Source: Phoronis australis (taxonomy: Eukaryota > Phoronida > Phoronidae). Taken from it: a stretch of 64,000 nt of DNA. Shown piece after piece: positions 1 through 12,497 of this stretch. The DNA lies in NCBI GenBank assembly GCA_002633005.1, contig NMRA01000036.1, positions 338,995 through 402,994 on the forward strand, given 5' to 3'. The notes beneath the pieces are model-generated. The model worked only from the letters and a program-made list of their open reading frames with translations, ran no database searches and was not told where the DNA came from. The position numbers and the translations under genes were made by a program. Within the stretch, counting starts at the first letter, position 1. Each line of letters opens with the position of its first letter.

Positions 1-287
1 GTTTAACACAAATAAATCATCAAACTTTGATGTAAAACCCTTAAAAATACACCGAGTTGTTATAAAAACGTGTTTTTTTATTTCGCTGTTACGGATTTAC
101 TGGTATTTGGACACAGCATAGCCTAAAAAGTTCGGCAGGCCAATTTACCAAGGTCCGTAGCAGGAGTTTGGAGTCGGTTCGGAGATAAATTCAAAGTATT
201 CGTCCGTGAAATACAGACAGGAGAACCTAGATCTGTGTTGTTTATACTTGTACTTTTTTAGTTTTAAACACACAAAATGCTTGTTAT
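1..287. other. non-coding, nothing recognised
   Basis: AT-rich leading edge of the window. I see no exon, splice pair or repeat that can be supported. Confidence 0.5.
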
Positions 288-405
288 CCCGGCCAGTGGC
301 TCGGAACCCGATCACTAAGCCCGGCGTCGCGGCCGGACTGACTCCGCCCGGCCCAGTGGCTCGGAACCCGGAACCCGATGAGGCCCGTCGCGGCCACCGG
401 GACTG
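288..405. repeat. GC-rich two-unit tandem repeat (about 59 bp)
   Basis: Two adjacent units begin at 288 and 347. Each starts with a near-identical block around CAGTGGCTCGGAACCCG and contains a GTCGCGGCC block near its end. The GC content is far above the surroundings. Open frames crossing it are explained by the repeat. Function unknown. Confidence 0.6.
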
Positions 406-1074
406 GCACGAACATAAACCAGCTTGAGTTGGAAACTAAACCTCCAGTCACGCAAAGATTATAATAGTGAACCGAAGAAATAATGTGCACGTAATTATTC
501 ATGTGAATTAGCCACGAAACTGAAAATCTACTTACCGGTAGCCTACTTGTCGGAGGCCGCGAAGTCGGGTTCCACTCCCACAGACCGTCAGGGCAAAAGT
601 TGTACAGTAACAATGATTTGAATAGGCCTAATGTATATGTATTTCTAAATAAAGATTCCCCTAACATGTGATCGAGTAATTGTTTCACAAACGACTGAGC
701 TTTCTGTCAGCCAACACTGAATTACCATACGCTCACACGGCCTCGGTGCCCGGTCGCATGAATTACTTTTGTTGCCGGCATCAAAAGCCAGTAATGCAGT
801 GGTTTCACATTGCTGGCTTCTCAAAACATTTGCACTCACGAGCATTGCAAGGCATTACAAATTGTATCTAATGAGACAGGTTTTGTTTCAGTTTCATATA
901 GGTATTGGTTAGGATGAGAATATTTCATTTTGAAACAGAACGCAGAATAATAAACGTCTACATGGCAATTCGCCCGGTGCCAATGCCGACTTAGTCAAGA
1001 GCTCATACGACGAAGACTTCACGGATCGGATCGTTAGGTTTCACAGGATATCAGTTCAAACCGGAATACACTGA
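406..1074. other. non-coding, nothing recognised
   Basis: No credible exon or repeat seen. Short overlapping open frames on both strands have no recognisable motif. Confidence 0.45.
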
Positions 1075-1365
1075 TCAAGAAATACTAGAGACGAGGCGCC
1101 GTGAACATGGGCAGGCAACGGAACGTATGGATAGTTCTTTGGTAAGCCGGAATTCGTCAGAGAAATCACTGTCGACGAAATGCCGGACACAGACGCGGAT
1201 ATGTTTCACGGCCTCATACTTGCTATCAACAGCGTACCTTTCATTCCTCACTACCGCGAGCCACTTCCTAAGCATTTCGGACTCTCGAGGAAGTCGAAAA
1301 AACGATATAACCGCTTTCTTCGCAGCTTGGTTGTTCGGACAAGCGGGAACGATGCACCGCAACAT
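1075..1365 (-). CDS. THAP-type zinc-finger protein, short
   Basis: A 96-codon frame carrying a THAP domain, a C2CH zinc-dependent DNA-binding module found in animal transcription regulators and P-element-like transposases. Visible residues: zinc ligands C4 and C9 (C-x4-C), then C59 and H62 (C-x2-H); FFRLP at 22-26; the invariant Trp at 35; HF at 62-63. The start is the ATG at 1365, because THAP domains sit at the very N-terminus and C4 follows three residues after this Met. The usual AVPxxF box after the finger is not present; the frame ends about 30 residues after the last ligand. It may be one exon of a longer gene, a domesticated fragment, or a transposase remnant that has kept its frame. 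Other THAP pieces in the window favour a transposon link. The domain call is firm; the status as a working gene is not. Confidence 0.65.
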   Translation of the reverse strand: MLRCIVPACPNNQAAKKAVISFFRLPRESEMLRKWLAVVRNERYAVDSKYEAVKHIRVCVRHFVDSDFSDEFRLTKELSIRSVACPCSRRLVSSIS

Positions 1366-1489
1366 AGCGCCATTCACTCTGCAGACGAACCACTGACGTC
1401 GCTGCGTCGTTTCTCACCTTCCTCACAGGTTAACGCGACACCTCTCGGCAAGTTGAGGTCGACCGTATAAGAGGCGATGTGGATATAGA

Positions 1490-1550
1490 CCGATTAAGAC
1501 GGTAAAAAAGACTAATTAAATCGGGTGGCATTCTCCTTTAATTAGAAAAG
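1490..1550 (+). repeat. short dispersed repeat, copy 1
   Basis: The stretch from TTAAGACGGTAA through TAATTAAATCGGGTGGCA recurs almost unchanged at 33765-33805. The associated motif TTCTCCTTTAA lies after the shared block here and before it in the other copy, so the two are rearranged relative to each other. Confidence 0.5.
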
Positions 1551-1598
1551 CCCAGCAGTAAAGACCATATCCGACTTCAGCCAAGTCGATACTGAAAA

Positions 1599-1739
1599 CA
1601 GCCTCCCGTTCAGTAACGCTAGGACCTCGCTAAAAAGCAAGACTTCGCGAGATTACGTGAGATATGGCCGTGTATTTCAAATAAGAGCACGTGGCTTTGA
1701 CTACGTTTTAGCTAGGTCCTAGCGTAGCTCCTAGCGTCT
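1599..1739. mobile_element. MITE-like repeat family 1, copy A
   Basis: This 141-bp block matches 61186-61326 with 7 substitutions and no indel by hand alignment. The left end runs CAGTAACGCTAGGACCTCGC and the right end carries an inverted version (GCTAGGTCCTAGCG), so it is a terminal-inverted-repeat element without coding capacity. More diverged members lie at 15730-15865 and 46613-46749. Confidence 0.7.
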
Positions 1740-2154
1740 GCTATAGCAGCTTTCATCAAAATGTATCCAAGTTGAATCTTCACCAAGTCCAAAATAGCAA
1801 ATTGAACATGCCATTCTGTTCAGCGTAAGTCGCCATGTTGTAGGTGCCGCCGGAAATGAGTCCAACGGGAATTGCGAGCACTTTTATCACCCAATAAGTA
1901 ACTTCTGAGTACCTGAAATCTAATGAAAACTTTTGAATCGCTCAGAATAGTAGGCATAGATATTTCTCACTAAATTTAATCGTAAATTATTGGTGAGAAT
2001 AATGTATACGCGGTTTTAAACTCGTAACTTAAGTACACCAGGTCAGTACTCAAAGCCAACCAGTATCAGGAGTGGGCACTCGGACCCCCCAACGTCGACC
2101 TAGGGAAGACCTCGCTGATGACCAAGAAGAGAAGAGAAGAGAGTCTCTATTCCC
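1740..2154. other. non-coding, nothing recognised
   Basis: No exon seen. The last about 60 bases may still belong to the retroelement that becomes recognisable at 2155. Confidence 0.4.
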
Positions 2155-2660
2155 TACATGAAGGGACTCTCAGAACATCTACGTCGAATGTACGAGTCAT
2201 ACGACATCAACACCTATATGAAGCCCATTAACACCCTGAGAAACCAGCTAGTCCACCTCAAAGACCCCACCCCTTGATCGCCAATGTTGTTTCATATATC
2301 AACTGTCATGCACTGAAGATGCGTCTCATACCTACATCGGCGAGACCAAGCGATCTCTGGGCACCAGAATCAAAGAACGCAACAAACTGGACAAGACCAC
2401 TGGCGTGGGAGAACATCTGGGAATCTCCGGACACACTGTATGTGGCAAACATGCCAAGATCGTGGCTAAAGAAGAGAACTGGTTCTCAAGAAATATTAAA
2501 GAATCCAAACCAACAAGACCACCATGAATCGTGATCCAGGATTGCAGCTTCCACCCATCTATGACGCCATACTACTTCTGGAAAACAGAATGATCGGAAA
2601 CCAGGACGCCCCCTACCATTCGTTGATAAAGGAGTATAGAAAACAGTCCGAAACGTTCGA
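2155..2660 (+). pseudogene. Penelope-like retroelement remnant (RT tail plus GIY-YIG endonuclease)
   Basis: Three consecutive frames read as one decayed protein. 2155-2274 encodes a segment starting YMKGLSEHLRR and ending in a TLRNQLVHLKD motif, like the stretch after the reverse transcriptase core in Penelope-like elements; it stops at 2275. A shift resumes at 2273 and runs to 2524 with a GIY-YIG-type core: CxxxxxxSHTYIGETKRSLGTR, then GEHLGISGH and KEENWFSRNIKES. A second shift at about 2524 continues with MNRDPGLQLPPIYDAIL. The order (RT end, YIG, R, H, E/N-W-F-R block, NRD-G tail) fits the C-terminal endonuclease of Penelope-like elements. The RT core itself is absent, so this is a 5'-truncated, twice-frameshifted dead copy. 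Confidence 0.8.
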
Positions 2661-4333
2661 ACTCTTAAATTTTCAGTGTGAGTAAGTTGATTTTTCTTAT
2701 AACATGAAACAGTTCTCCTCTTGGCACACAGCAATAGACACTATGGACAGACTCGGCAATGATCGGGTCACCATCCTTTCGGGACGTTTTTCCAAAATTA
2801 TCCGAAGTTGAAAATTTTGTGTTCTCAAAATTTTGTGGGGAAGTGGTAGCGTTTTTTAAAGAATTATAGACGAATATGCAGGATAAAATAAAAAGAAATG
2901 TGGTTCACAAGCAAACTTTATTAACAACCAGCACATGTGTATACATATTAACTACAACTAAATAGCTGTGAACCTATCGACAGAAAGTTGGTATTAAGCT
3001 CCAACTTCACAATCGCAAATAATGATTTAAGACCAAATTTCTGTAAGTCTCAAGTTCCTTTTCATGATCACTCCTGATATTTTTGAGTGAAATTGGTTAC
3101 TTGACCATACTGCTGCATTGGCTGTAACTAACCGGCCGTAACACACAGCCGTATTGAACCTGGTCTAAATAAAGAACGACCAGTTCTTCTCAAGCCAAGA
3201 AATTGTATCCACACTGAGTAAGAAACAATGAGATGAGACATATGTAGGTGATCTAAGTCAAAGGTTGCCTTAGTGCACATTAATAAATAATGCCAACTTT
3301 AAAGAGATCCTAAACACGTTTTTTGCGAAATCGTTCAAAGTTGGTAGTCACTTCTTATAGCGAAAGCATGGCTTCCAACGAGAATTAAAAGTACCCACAC
3401 TGCCAGAACGTAGATCCTTTAGTTCTCAATAGTTGTCTAATAACTCACCTAAAGCATTAAGTCACGTTTGCACATAATAAATGGGAAACAGTTGTTTGAA
3501 TAGGCTTACGGAGTATTGTTTTATGTCCGTTATACAAACGTAATCCTTATATTTGTTATTTGCTAAAACGGGGTTTATTTTTATTCGTTATGGCCTACTT
3601 TCTTCTTTGAAATGTAGAAACTTCGTTTTACTAAAAATAGGAGTTCGGCTTATTCAATCAATTTCGTGAGATTGAAAGGAACTTTTCCGTTGCAAAGTCT
3701 GTGTCTATGGTTAGTGGTTAGTGTTCGCACGGAATGTTTTTCTATTTCGTGATGAGCCCGATCAACAGTAACCGATAGCAAATTATCTTTGATAATAGCT
3801 ACTCGTCATCTCATCAGCAAGCGGAGTCGACGTAATGTGACGCGCATTGCTTACATCATGTGAGAAATTACGCCACTGAGCTAGCTTATTGCGAAACATT
3901 TCGTAACACTCGAGAATGTTGGATTTGTTCAAGATCAGATCTACGAGTGAAAGTCAGAGAACCAAGCCTAAATCCTCTTAAATGACTTCACTCCTCAAAA
4001 CGCTTTTCTACCGCCAGTGATGATTTTTGCCTTGTTATATTAAAACAATGTGTGATGCAAATGTGGCTTACTGTGTGAATTTTTGGGTGACACGATCGAT
4101 TTTGATAAATTTTTTGAATGTGAAAACGTGACTGGACTTCTTCATCTTTTGAAACCTACTGCTGGACATTGGTGTTTGTCAATCTGCCAAGCGCGGATAC
4201 CAGGATTAGGGGACTCGTCTACTCTGTCATCTTTACACTGTTCAGTGGATTATGAAAAAACCCATTCTTTCTGTACGTTGCTAGACCCCCCTGCTTGTTA
4301 CCCTAAATCCGCGTTAAGAGTCGGATTTAACAG
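2661..4333. other. non-coding, nothing recognised
   Basis: AT-rich, stop-dense in all frames until about 4083, where a 115-codon open stretch begins from a non-ATG codon without any recognisable motif. I do not call it a gene. Confidence 0.45.
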
Positions 4334-4387
4334 CGAAGCGTCGACGCTTCGTTATAATGAGAACTTAACTTCGATAGTATCGAAGTT
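4334..4387. repeat. two adjacent perfect palindromes
   Basis: 4334-4351 is an 18-bp perfect palindrome around GAAGCGTCGACGCTTC. 4367-4387 has 10-bp perfect arms (AACTTCGATA and its complement) around one central base. The core TTCGATA/TATCGAA recurs at 4938-4951. They may be sub-terminal repeats of a small transposable element containing the microsatellite. Confidence 0.7.
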
Positions 4388-4699
4388 ATCGGCAGGTGTC
4401 GCTGCGTTAATTACCAACAGCGGGCGGTAACTAGTTACTATTTATTGATATTTTGTTCCAATATTTGTTATTTTGGAAGTATAAGCATTCTGTTTCAATT
4501 TGTCCACGATCTTGATGGATTCTTTCCTTTAAAAAATATTGAAAAATCACTGAACGTTTTGTGTGCGCAAAACGAGTTTCCGCCGAACATCATACCGCCT
4601 TTACACGGATCTGCTGCAAGCTTCAAGACTCCAATTTTTGATGGCAAGGACAAAACAGTAAGGCGTACGAACGTATACAGGCCCAAAAAGATATATTTT

Positions 4700-4830
<131 letters not shown>

Positions 4831-4937
4831 TGTACAGGCCAAAGCCATATTGGAGCCGCCTTGCGATAACTTCGCCGAAATATACTCCGAAGTTGATGTG
4901 AACACTCACGCTAACTTCGCGGTTAACCACAATTAAC

Positions 4938-4951
4938 ATCGAAGCTTCGAT
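4938..4951. repeat. palindrome ATCGAAGCTTCGAT
   Basis: A 14-bp perfect palindrome that shares its core with the inverted repeat at 4367-4387, on the other side of the microsatellite. Confidence 0.6.
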
Positions 4952-5761
4952 AGTAACGAGTTTAACTGTATGACTTTTAGAACAGAAGATGGTTTTGGGC
5001 GCACCAGTGGATAACCGTACATATACGGGATATCTGTTTATCGCCACACTACATAATTTGCTCCAACATTCCAAATCCGTAAGACGTTCTTTGTATTCAA
5101 AAAACTGCAGTCTTTAGACTGACGGCCTCTAGTATTTGCGAGTCAACTGCATGGAAAGGCGTTCTGCCTTAGAGCAGATTTGTCCCCGAGATTATGGGTA
5201 CGGAATGCTCTACTCGGCGAGACAATTGTAGGACATATACCTGAAGAAACTACAGACGGTATTCAGCAGACAGGTCTTCTGTACAGTCTACTGATTAATG
5301 AAATCGGCCTCACGTGGCAAATTTAACCATACCTTACCACTCAACTATACAGTTAGAGAGGATGTTTGGTATGTGTGGAGATATCCTGGCCTAAATTTGC
5401 GTGGTCAACTATCTGTTGATTGTCGATTGTTATCACGGGTTTGCATGATATCTGGGCAAGACGTCCGGCGATACTCCACCGATCTCGCAGATTGAGTTCC
5501 GGAGATTTTTTATCGGGTCACAATGAAAAAATGCAATGCATCTGCCAGCTATATATCAGTCGGACGTCGAAAGATGGCCTGTGACGTCGGCCGACCAATT
5601 GAAGTCTGCCGGCTATCTGCTCGGGTCATTGGGCGATTGTCGTCTGACATGGAATATCAAAACCCGGTGATCTAAGCATGGAATGAACATCATTAACTGG
5701 GTACAGGTACTACATTTGTATAAACCCGCATTCCGTTCAAGAAGCGAACTTCTGCTTGAGG
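4952..5761. other. non-coding, nothing recognised
   Basis: No exon with plausible splice sites or protein motif seen. Confidence 0.4.
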
Positions 5762-5990
5762 CTACTCCCAACTATAAAATAGTTCTCCTAGTTCCTTATC
5801 AGATGAGAAGTGATTTTGACAAAGAACTAACGATTCGACATTCCTTGAAACCATGCGCCGTGACACAGCCAACTTGTAGAACCTAGAACGACCTGTCGGT
5901 TCTTTCAATTGTCTGAAATCCTCTCCAAATTGTCTAAGGAACCGCTTGAAACCAATTCCATAGTTGTTACCGGGCTGTATCAAAAGCTGT
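5762..5990 (-). pseudogene. possible decayed THAP domain
   Basis: A minus-strand frame ends with a C-x2-HF pair (LVLCQNHFSSDKEL), which resembles the second half of a THAP finger. The expected N-terminal C-x4-C, FP and Trp are not clear in the same frame. The call rests mostly on this one motif and on other THAP remnants in the window. It could be chance. Confidence 0.25.
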
Positions 5991-6439
5991 CGTTCGTGAC
6001 GGAGTCTGTTTATATAGCAACATGCGGGGTAGACAGTTTTTAATTGACAGATCTGGCGCAATGCACTGAGATGTGATGTGTGCATTCTGTTACGGTTTTC
6101 TGTTCCATCCTTTTTGACAATTGTACCTGAGGATGATACTTGCCTACTATCGAAACGCCTTTCATGCTGCGATCTAGCATCGTTTTTTCAACTTTCTACA
6201 GCTAATTTGGCCAAAAACGCATGCCATTTTTACGTACCAAATGACACTTAAGATGAGTAACCGACATAAATTTAGACCCGTTGTCACCAAAATGTAGCCA
6301 GTACAAAACATGAAATATGACGCTTTCAGACTCTTAACGTTTAAATGACAATTGCCAGCGTAGGAGATTTAAAGTATATATTTCATATCAGACCATGATA
6401 TTCACGTCGTTTTACCGTCTTATAATCATTCGTTTTCGC

Positions 6440-6720
6440 TAAGCGATAAGCGACGTGTACTGTTAGAACATTGATCAAAATCATGAAATCCGCGATCCGT
6501 AAGTTCCTGGAACGACAAGAATATCGCTCACGAACTTTGCGCGCGCGCGTGAATGCGAGAGGAAATGTTACAGTAGCTAAGGTTTGTGATCGTGGTTATA
6601 AAGAGATGCTTCCGTTCTCTGTATTTACACTTGGAAATCACAGACGCTACTGGATAGACTGGACTATTGTTTGGACATAGGCCTACTCCAACTAAGTAAA
6701 TCAAGTAAGTAATATCGTTT
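6440..6720 (+). repeat. dispersed repeat C, copy 1
   Basis: Similar over about 280 bp to 30400-30720. Shared landmarks in order: an AAGCGAT start, an ACATTGATC block, CTGGAGCGACG/CTGGAACGACA, a GTGCGCGC-rich block, and CACTGGATAGAC followed by ATTGTTTGGACAT. No coding capacity. Non-autonomous element, class unknown. Confidence 0.55.
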
Positions 6721-8539
6721 AAAATTTGTTGTATTCATGTATTGCCACATTAACATATACCCCTGTAACTTACCTGTTGGCAATTAAGTTTGCATTTTTG
6801 TGAACTTATCTACTTTAGTGAATGTTTCAAACCTAATAGAAAATGCACCAAATGTCTGGAAAATTTGTGCGGTATAATTTGGGCTCGTCTAACAATCTAC
6901 ATAAACTGTAAATCCACAAGAATCTTGAGCATTGACTTTCGACAAAGTTTTCTCTTTAAATCCAAAATTCACCTGGTTTTTCAAACAAAGCCTTCAACCT
7001 GACGTATAGCACTTATCTTTGCTTTACATGTTCCTCGCATTGGATAACATTTCAATGAAGTCTGGAAAACACGTGTAGACAGACACATTTTTAAAAACTG
7101 TTTTGTTCCAAACCTTGAAAATTAATGTTTCGACGCGGTCATTATTGAAACTTTTTTACATTTAATCACAATGGATCAGACAAGAGTGAAATAAATAGAG
7201 TAGGAGACACTTTTTAAAGAGCTCCACTCCAACGTTTCCAGTAAGTTGTTGATACTGTCATGAATATTCCTACTCCATTAAAGTGAAATTCGATTCATTT
7301 AAAGGTAATTTCGCCGCTATTTAGCTGTCAATGTGTATTTCTTAAGCAAAGCGCTCTGATGTTTAAAAACATTACGTGACGATCATCTGAACTTGAAATG
7401 TTGCTGAACGAACCAGCAATTCGAGTCATAAGCAATCGACGTACACACGACAGTTTCGAGTTCGCAATTTTGAAGTTAGCCAACTCCAATAAACTCAGAA
7501 GCGTTTTCTAGAGTAGGTTATAATTTCTATGTTCTTGTTGCTATCGGAAATACAATCCCACCATGATAAGGAATACAATAATACAGATTTTATGAGAGTA
7601 AAAAGGGCCTCATTCGATTTTCATTTTGAGCACGTTAAACAAGGCCAAATGCAGCTTCGACGCAGTGCTTAATTATGAGAGCTACGGTGCGATATCTTGT
7701 CCTAATGCAGAGCGAACATTTCCTAATACCTGTGCATTTAAGAAAGACAATCCAGAAAAATAAGACGAATATGCATTTTTGCTTACAGAACTAATGTAAT
7801 TTTGTCGAGCTCCTTTCTCTAGAGGGCCATTATCGCTTGTGCAACCGAAAAACGAATTTTAGTGCTTATTGTTGAATGTCGAGAACATTTTGCAGTTATT
7901 GGCTTTGACCACAATTATAAGACAACAAAATCCGTTATATATTTGTAATACTATTACATATCGCCTATTGTCGCCGTCGTCTGCCAGACATTTGCACCAG
8001 TTAAATACGGTTAAAATACACTGCCTGCAGAGCATTAGACTGCAACCGCGGGGGTTGAACGTTCGATGCCGCGCTGAAATTAATCTCAGCAAATCAGCAT
8101 CCTCTCCGACAATGCCCCTTTAATGACCCATTTTAAAATGAATTTGTGTTCTCTTCTGTTCGAAAAATGATCTTACAAGTCTACAATATATTTTCTATTC
8201 ACTTTAAGAGGCTACAAGCCCGTTATTGTTTTGTGACCTGACAGGAGCTGCAATTTGGCTTGTCACGGCGTGCCATTTTATGAGTAGAAGAATAACTAAC
8301 TCTCAGGATCCCAGAAACCACTTCTCATCTAAGTAAGGAGCAAGTTGAGGCCAATCTCATTGCGTGGAGTAGTCTAAATAAAAAGTTCGCTTCATGAACG
8401 GTACGTGGGCTTATAGCCACTTTAACACCGCATGCTATTTTGCTACAGCCGTTAATTTCGATTTACAACTTGTCAATATTTAAAATTGTTTCCTGTCTAC
8501 ATAAATCTTTTTTGTTTTTAAATTGACAGTCGTCAAGGA
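6721..8539. other. non-coding, nothing recognised
   Basis: No gene seen. 7605-7690 has loose similarity to 58680-58765 (GGCCTxATTCGATTTTC and AAATGCAGCTT landmarks), too weak to define a repeat. Confidence 0.4.
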
Positions 8540-8680
8540 AACGTAAAAGTTGTCGATTGCTGCCGGCGTGTTGATATGTAACCAGACGAAACTGTCCAAT
8601 ATCATGCAATAGTTCTACGCAAGGATATCTCGGGACACGTTTCTTTTGGAAGTTTCACGCATGCAAAAATACCTTGGTCA
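8540..8680 (+). repeat. dispersed repeat F, copy 1
   Basis: The first half (AAGGAAACGTAAA to ATGCAATAG) resembles 32065-32145. The second half (ATCTCGGGACACGTTTC, GGAAGTTTCACGCATG) resembles 35937-35985. This suggests one family left in pieces at three places. Confidence 0.5.
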
Positions 8681-9029
8681 AACGTACAGTCCATGATTTG
8701 TGGTTATAACTGCTTTCAGGTTGACAGATCTTCTGTTCTGTTCAAAAAGCAGGTCAGTGACGTCTGGACACTCTTTCCTTTACACTCACCAATGTAGAAC
8801 ACAAGATGGGTTTCGTCAGTCGAAAAATGCCATTCATTTCGCAACTCTCAACACTGTTTGTGTTTTTCTCATTTTTCAAACTTTTTTAACAAGTGAGCTG
8901 TGCTTCAACCGAAAACTCATTACATATGGCGTCAGTTGAATGAGTACCCATAATGCGCGAGTAAATTGCCACTCAGTATGGAGGCTATTATAGGTGGTGG
9001 TGCAAGAATAAAAATTGAACTAAAAATTC

Positions 9030-9285
9030 ATGATAATGTTGAATAAAGATCCTTTTGGAACCTAAAGGTCGTACCTTGAGGTTGTCGGTGTACAGCCGTT
9101 TCGTCCATTTGTCACGAACTTGGTTCACGACCAGGTGCGCCCTCTCTCGTTGTTTTATTCCACAGCGAGATAGAGAGCGTACCTGGTGGTGAACCAAGTA
9201 AGTAAGAAATGGACAAAATGGCTGTACACCGCAACCACAAGATACGGCTTTTCAGTTCCAAAAGGGATCTTCATTTAATAATATC
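9030..9285. mobile_element. hairpin (foldback) MITE-like element
   Basis: Arms of about 120 bp (9030-9149 and 9166-9285) are imperfect reverse complements around a 16-bp loop. Matching blocks include AAGATCCTTTTGGAA against TTCCAAAAGGGATCTT, GGTGTACAGCC against GGCTGTACACC, and CTTGGTTCA against TGAACCAAG. There is no coding capacity. An open frame on the minus strand here is a product of the repeat. Confidence 0.8.
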
Positions 9286-12200
9286 GTTATTTAAATGGAA
9301 CCCAGGGATATGCATAGTCTAAAAATCACATTTACTCCAGTTAAGTTTGAAAATACTTGGAGATATGTTGAATGAGCATTGTTTGGGCTTCAGTTTCGAC
9401 TGAATTAATTTGTGTTAAATGTACGTTTGATGAAGCTTTTAACTAAAATGAAGCGGATATGGCATTTTAAAGCAAACGTTTGTAAAGGCGTCCTATGTGT
9501 CATCTTGCTAGTAATTAGCATAACGTTAATGTGCAAAATGCTGATATTCTGGCCATTGACGTGCGATCATTATGGACGAACAGAGAACAATCACAAATGA
9601 CACGAACGTCATTGAAATGTAAATTCCTCACTGTTAGATACATGAGATCTTCCTGCTGATTTGCTGGGTTGTGGCCGATGAGAAGGAAGAAGGTCAGACC
9701 CCTGGCGTGTGTTATGCGAAAAAATTCAGCCGGCGGTTAAGACACGCAATTGCCTTCTAATTGGACGATATGCAACTGGATAAGTGGTCACAATGGATAT
9801 ACTAAGCTGTCAATAGTGAATGGAAATGAATAAATAATTTGGAACACAAAAGCTACTAATTGCATCAATGGTGAAAGCTGGGTCTATTTGAGGATACGCT
9901 TGTGATTTGATTTATTAATCGTGTTCAAAGTATTAGACGGAGTCTTTATCATAGCTCCAGCTGGGATTGTCAGTCACTAGTCAATGAAAATGCATAGGTT
10001 TGTACACGAATTCATTGTTTTGATTTCATGGCACTGAAATAACCGTTTTCTCAAAGTGTTTTTGCTACCAGCTTTGCTTTTGAAGGAGTCTTTGACCTCA
10101 ACAGCGAGACAACGAGCCATAAACTAGTTTGAGGACTTCTTTTGAAGTCAGTAACTGAAGAATTGTAGTTTGGTTCGTTAAAATTATGTTCAGTGAAAAT
10201 CAAATTAAAGAAAAATAACGTTTGTTCGATTGTCCACCTGTCTGTCTGTTTATCTAATGGGCTATCTGTGTGGACCTTTTTTGGTTAGAGAATTGTTGGA
10301 TGTTCATGTTGTTGTCGGTCGCCATCTATTGGCTGCAAATGCAGGTGTACGTTCTCTGGATCCTTTGATTGGTTTCATTCTGTCTGGCAGACGCGTGTCC
10401 CACAATCGATTGCTGTCCTCCCATGAATCTGATAGTGGTGGTGAATCTGCCTGCCTGACTGCTATTTGTAGGATATCGTTAAAATACTAGGCCTACACAG
10501 CTTTAATATTAACTGTAATGCAGTTTGTGCTGGACTTATGGTGCTGTAATTTTGTATATTTGTAATGGAACGTTAAGTTTTTAAAGATAGAACGTCGTGG
10601 ACTCGACCAAACAACATTGTGCTTACACCAGTCTCAGTAATTACACAGAAAATGGAAAATCAGAGCGTATGGGAACCATTTCACGACCAATATTTCGGGC
10701 GCCATAATTCAAGCGCGATTTCCATTGACATCACGGGCGCAAATGGGAAATCTCAATTAAGTTCAATGCATTGTCACCATTTGTAACAAAAGATCACATT
10801 GTGGAAATCGTACGTAATGTAACGTGGTGTCAGAGACCGCAACTTTCTCTTATGCAATTTGTTAACATACCGTAATTGCTTTCGAAACTCCAGAAAGGTT
10901 GCGTACGGTGATTACCAGGTCCGACACCCATTCAAAAACCGCTATTTTATCTTATGACCTTACTCCAATGGCTTTTAGCGTGCTGCATGGATTGTCTTCT
11001 CCATTTATCACACGTTCGAGAGTTTTTGACAAAACAAGTACAGAAGGGCATCTATCGTTTGACAATTTCATCCCGTTTTCGTCATCATTAACTGTTTTCT
11101 GGCACCAGTCCATCGATCTTCCTTAACAATTTATATTATCGTTTGCGAGATTGTCACAAGACCAATCCTGCGGATAATGTTTCCGGGAGCAACCCAGTTT
11201 CAATGCTATTATACTGGTTAGAGCAGTCTTCTTGCAAACAAAAGTTGTTTAGAAATTAATGTAGAATTCTGTGCAAATATCGTATGTCATTTTTTCCACA
11301 CGAAAGCAATGCGAATTTACGTTCCTCCCGTGTGTTTATTCCCGTCTGATGGTTATTCACACGCGGCTGCATATAAACGGGACTTCCTAACTAGGCTATT
11401 AACCTGCCTCCCGTCGAAGAAACTTACTTTTGATTTAAACGACTTGCCGCTATAACAAAGGTCTCTTGCATGTTGTTTAGATGAGATGTGATTTTTTATC
11501 TTAAAAAACATGAAGGTTCGTTATTGCGCGAGACTGTACTGGACAAACATAATTGCACGCCATGACAAGTCAACTGGTAGTTCATACTCTCAAACGATAA
11601 CGAACTCTCAATCCCTTCTTCAATCAGTTTGACTACGATTGGAGACCATGGTAAGTGGTCTCTAGTTGTCATTTTGTGACGGAAGGTGGGTGAATAACCA
11701 CTGTAAGTCAAAAATTGCTAAGAGTGCGGATTTCAAACTTGTACAGGAAACGCAAAACACTCAATACTAAACGCGCATAAAATCGTTACTTTTGGAATGC
11801 ACGAGAATTGAAAACCGTTACCAACCTCAGTCGCATTGTTTTTGTTGACATTTTTCAATACTGTAGAATTTGTAAATCATACAAGTGAATTGGTAAATCT
11901 GCCTCGAAGGAGATTTGCGCTCCTGGAGTGTTTCTGTAGTTGGTAATCATCAAACTTGTCCTTCGTTTCACTGTACTGGAGAGATCAAGGTTATGCATAC
12001 TAAGTCGTCTAAGTTGCGCTTAAAAGCGAACTGTATTTTATTCTGAATAAGTTTTGCATAGTTTTCCGTGAGTTGTTGATTAATGTCACTAATAATTCAA
12101 CAGCAAAAAAGGAAAAAATTATATTTTCTAACGAAACTCAAAAAATTGGTTCAAATGGTTCCATAATCACCCGCTTGGAGCGCTGCTTCTCGTGACGTAT

Positions 12201-12497
12201 TTGGTGGGGCAAGGTCAGTGTCCTATTTTAGCGTGATATCAAGTGGCGTTCTTCAAATTTTAATGTGAAATGTCAGGTTACCAGGGATACCTGTTTGAGC
12301 TGAGGCACCACAAAGTGATAATACCCAGTAGTCGTCATTGTCAGGTGAAAACATACCGGTGCAACCAGCCCGTATCAACAATTTACACAGGTGTGACTGT
12401 AGGCAGTGCGGACTCTAGCCAGCCAGCCAGCAAGCTACCAGTTAATCCGCAGCTCTGTAAACTATTTCAAGCTTGTTTAGTTACCGACTATAGTTGA
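9286..12497. other. non-coding, nothing recognised
   Basis: Over 3 kb with only short unrelated open frames (longest about 86 codons near 10230). I found no splice-bounded exon or familiar protein motif. Confidence 0.4.

Noticed and set aside
558-575. GGGTTCCACTCCC as a tRNA B box
   Set aside because: No A box at the right distance and no stem pairing.
4083-4430. 115-codon plus-strand frame
   Set aside because: Non-ATG start, no motif, and its end overlaps the palindromes.
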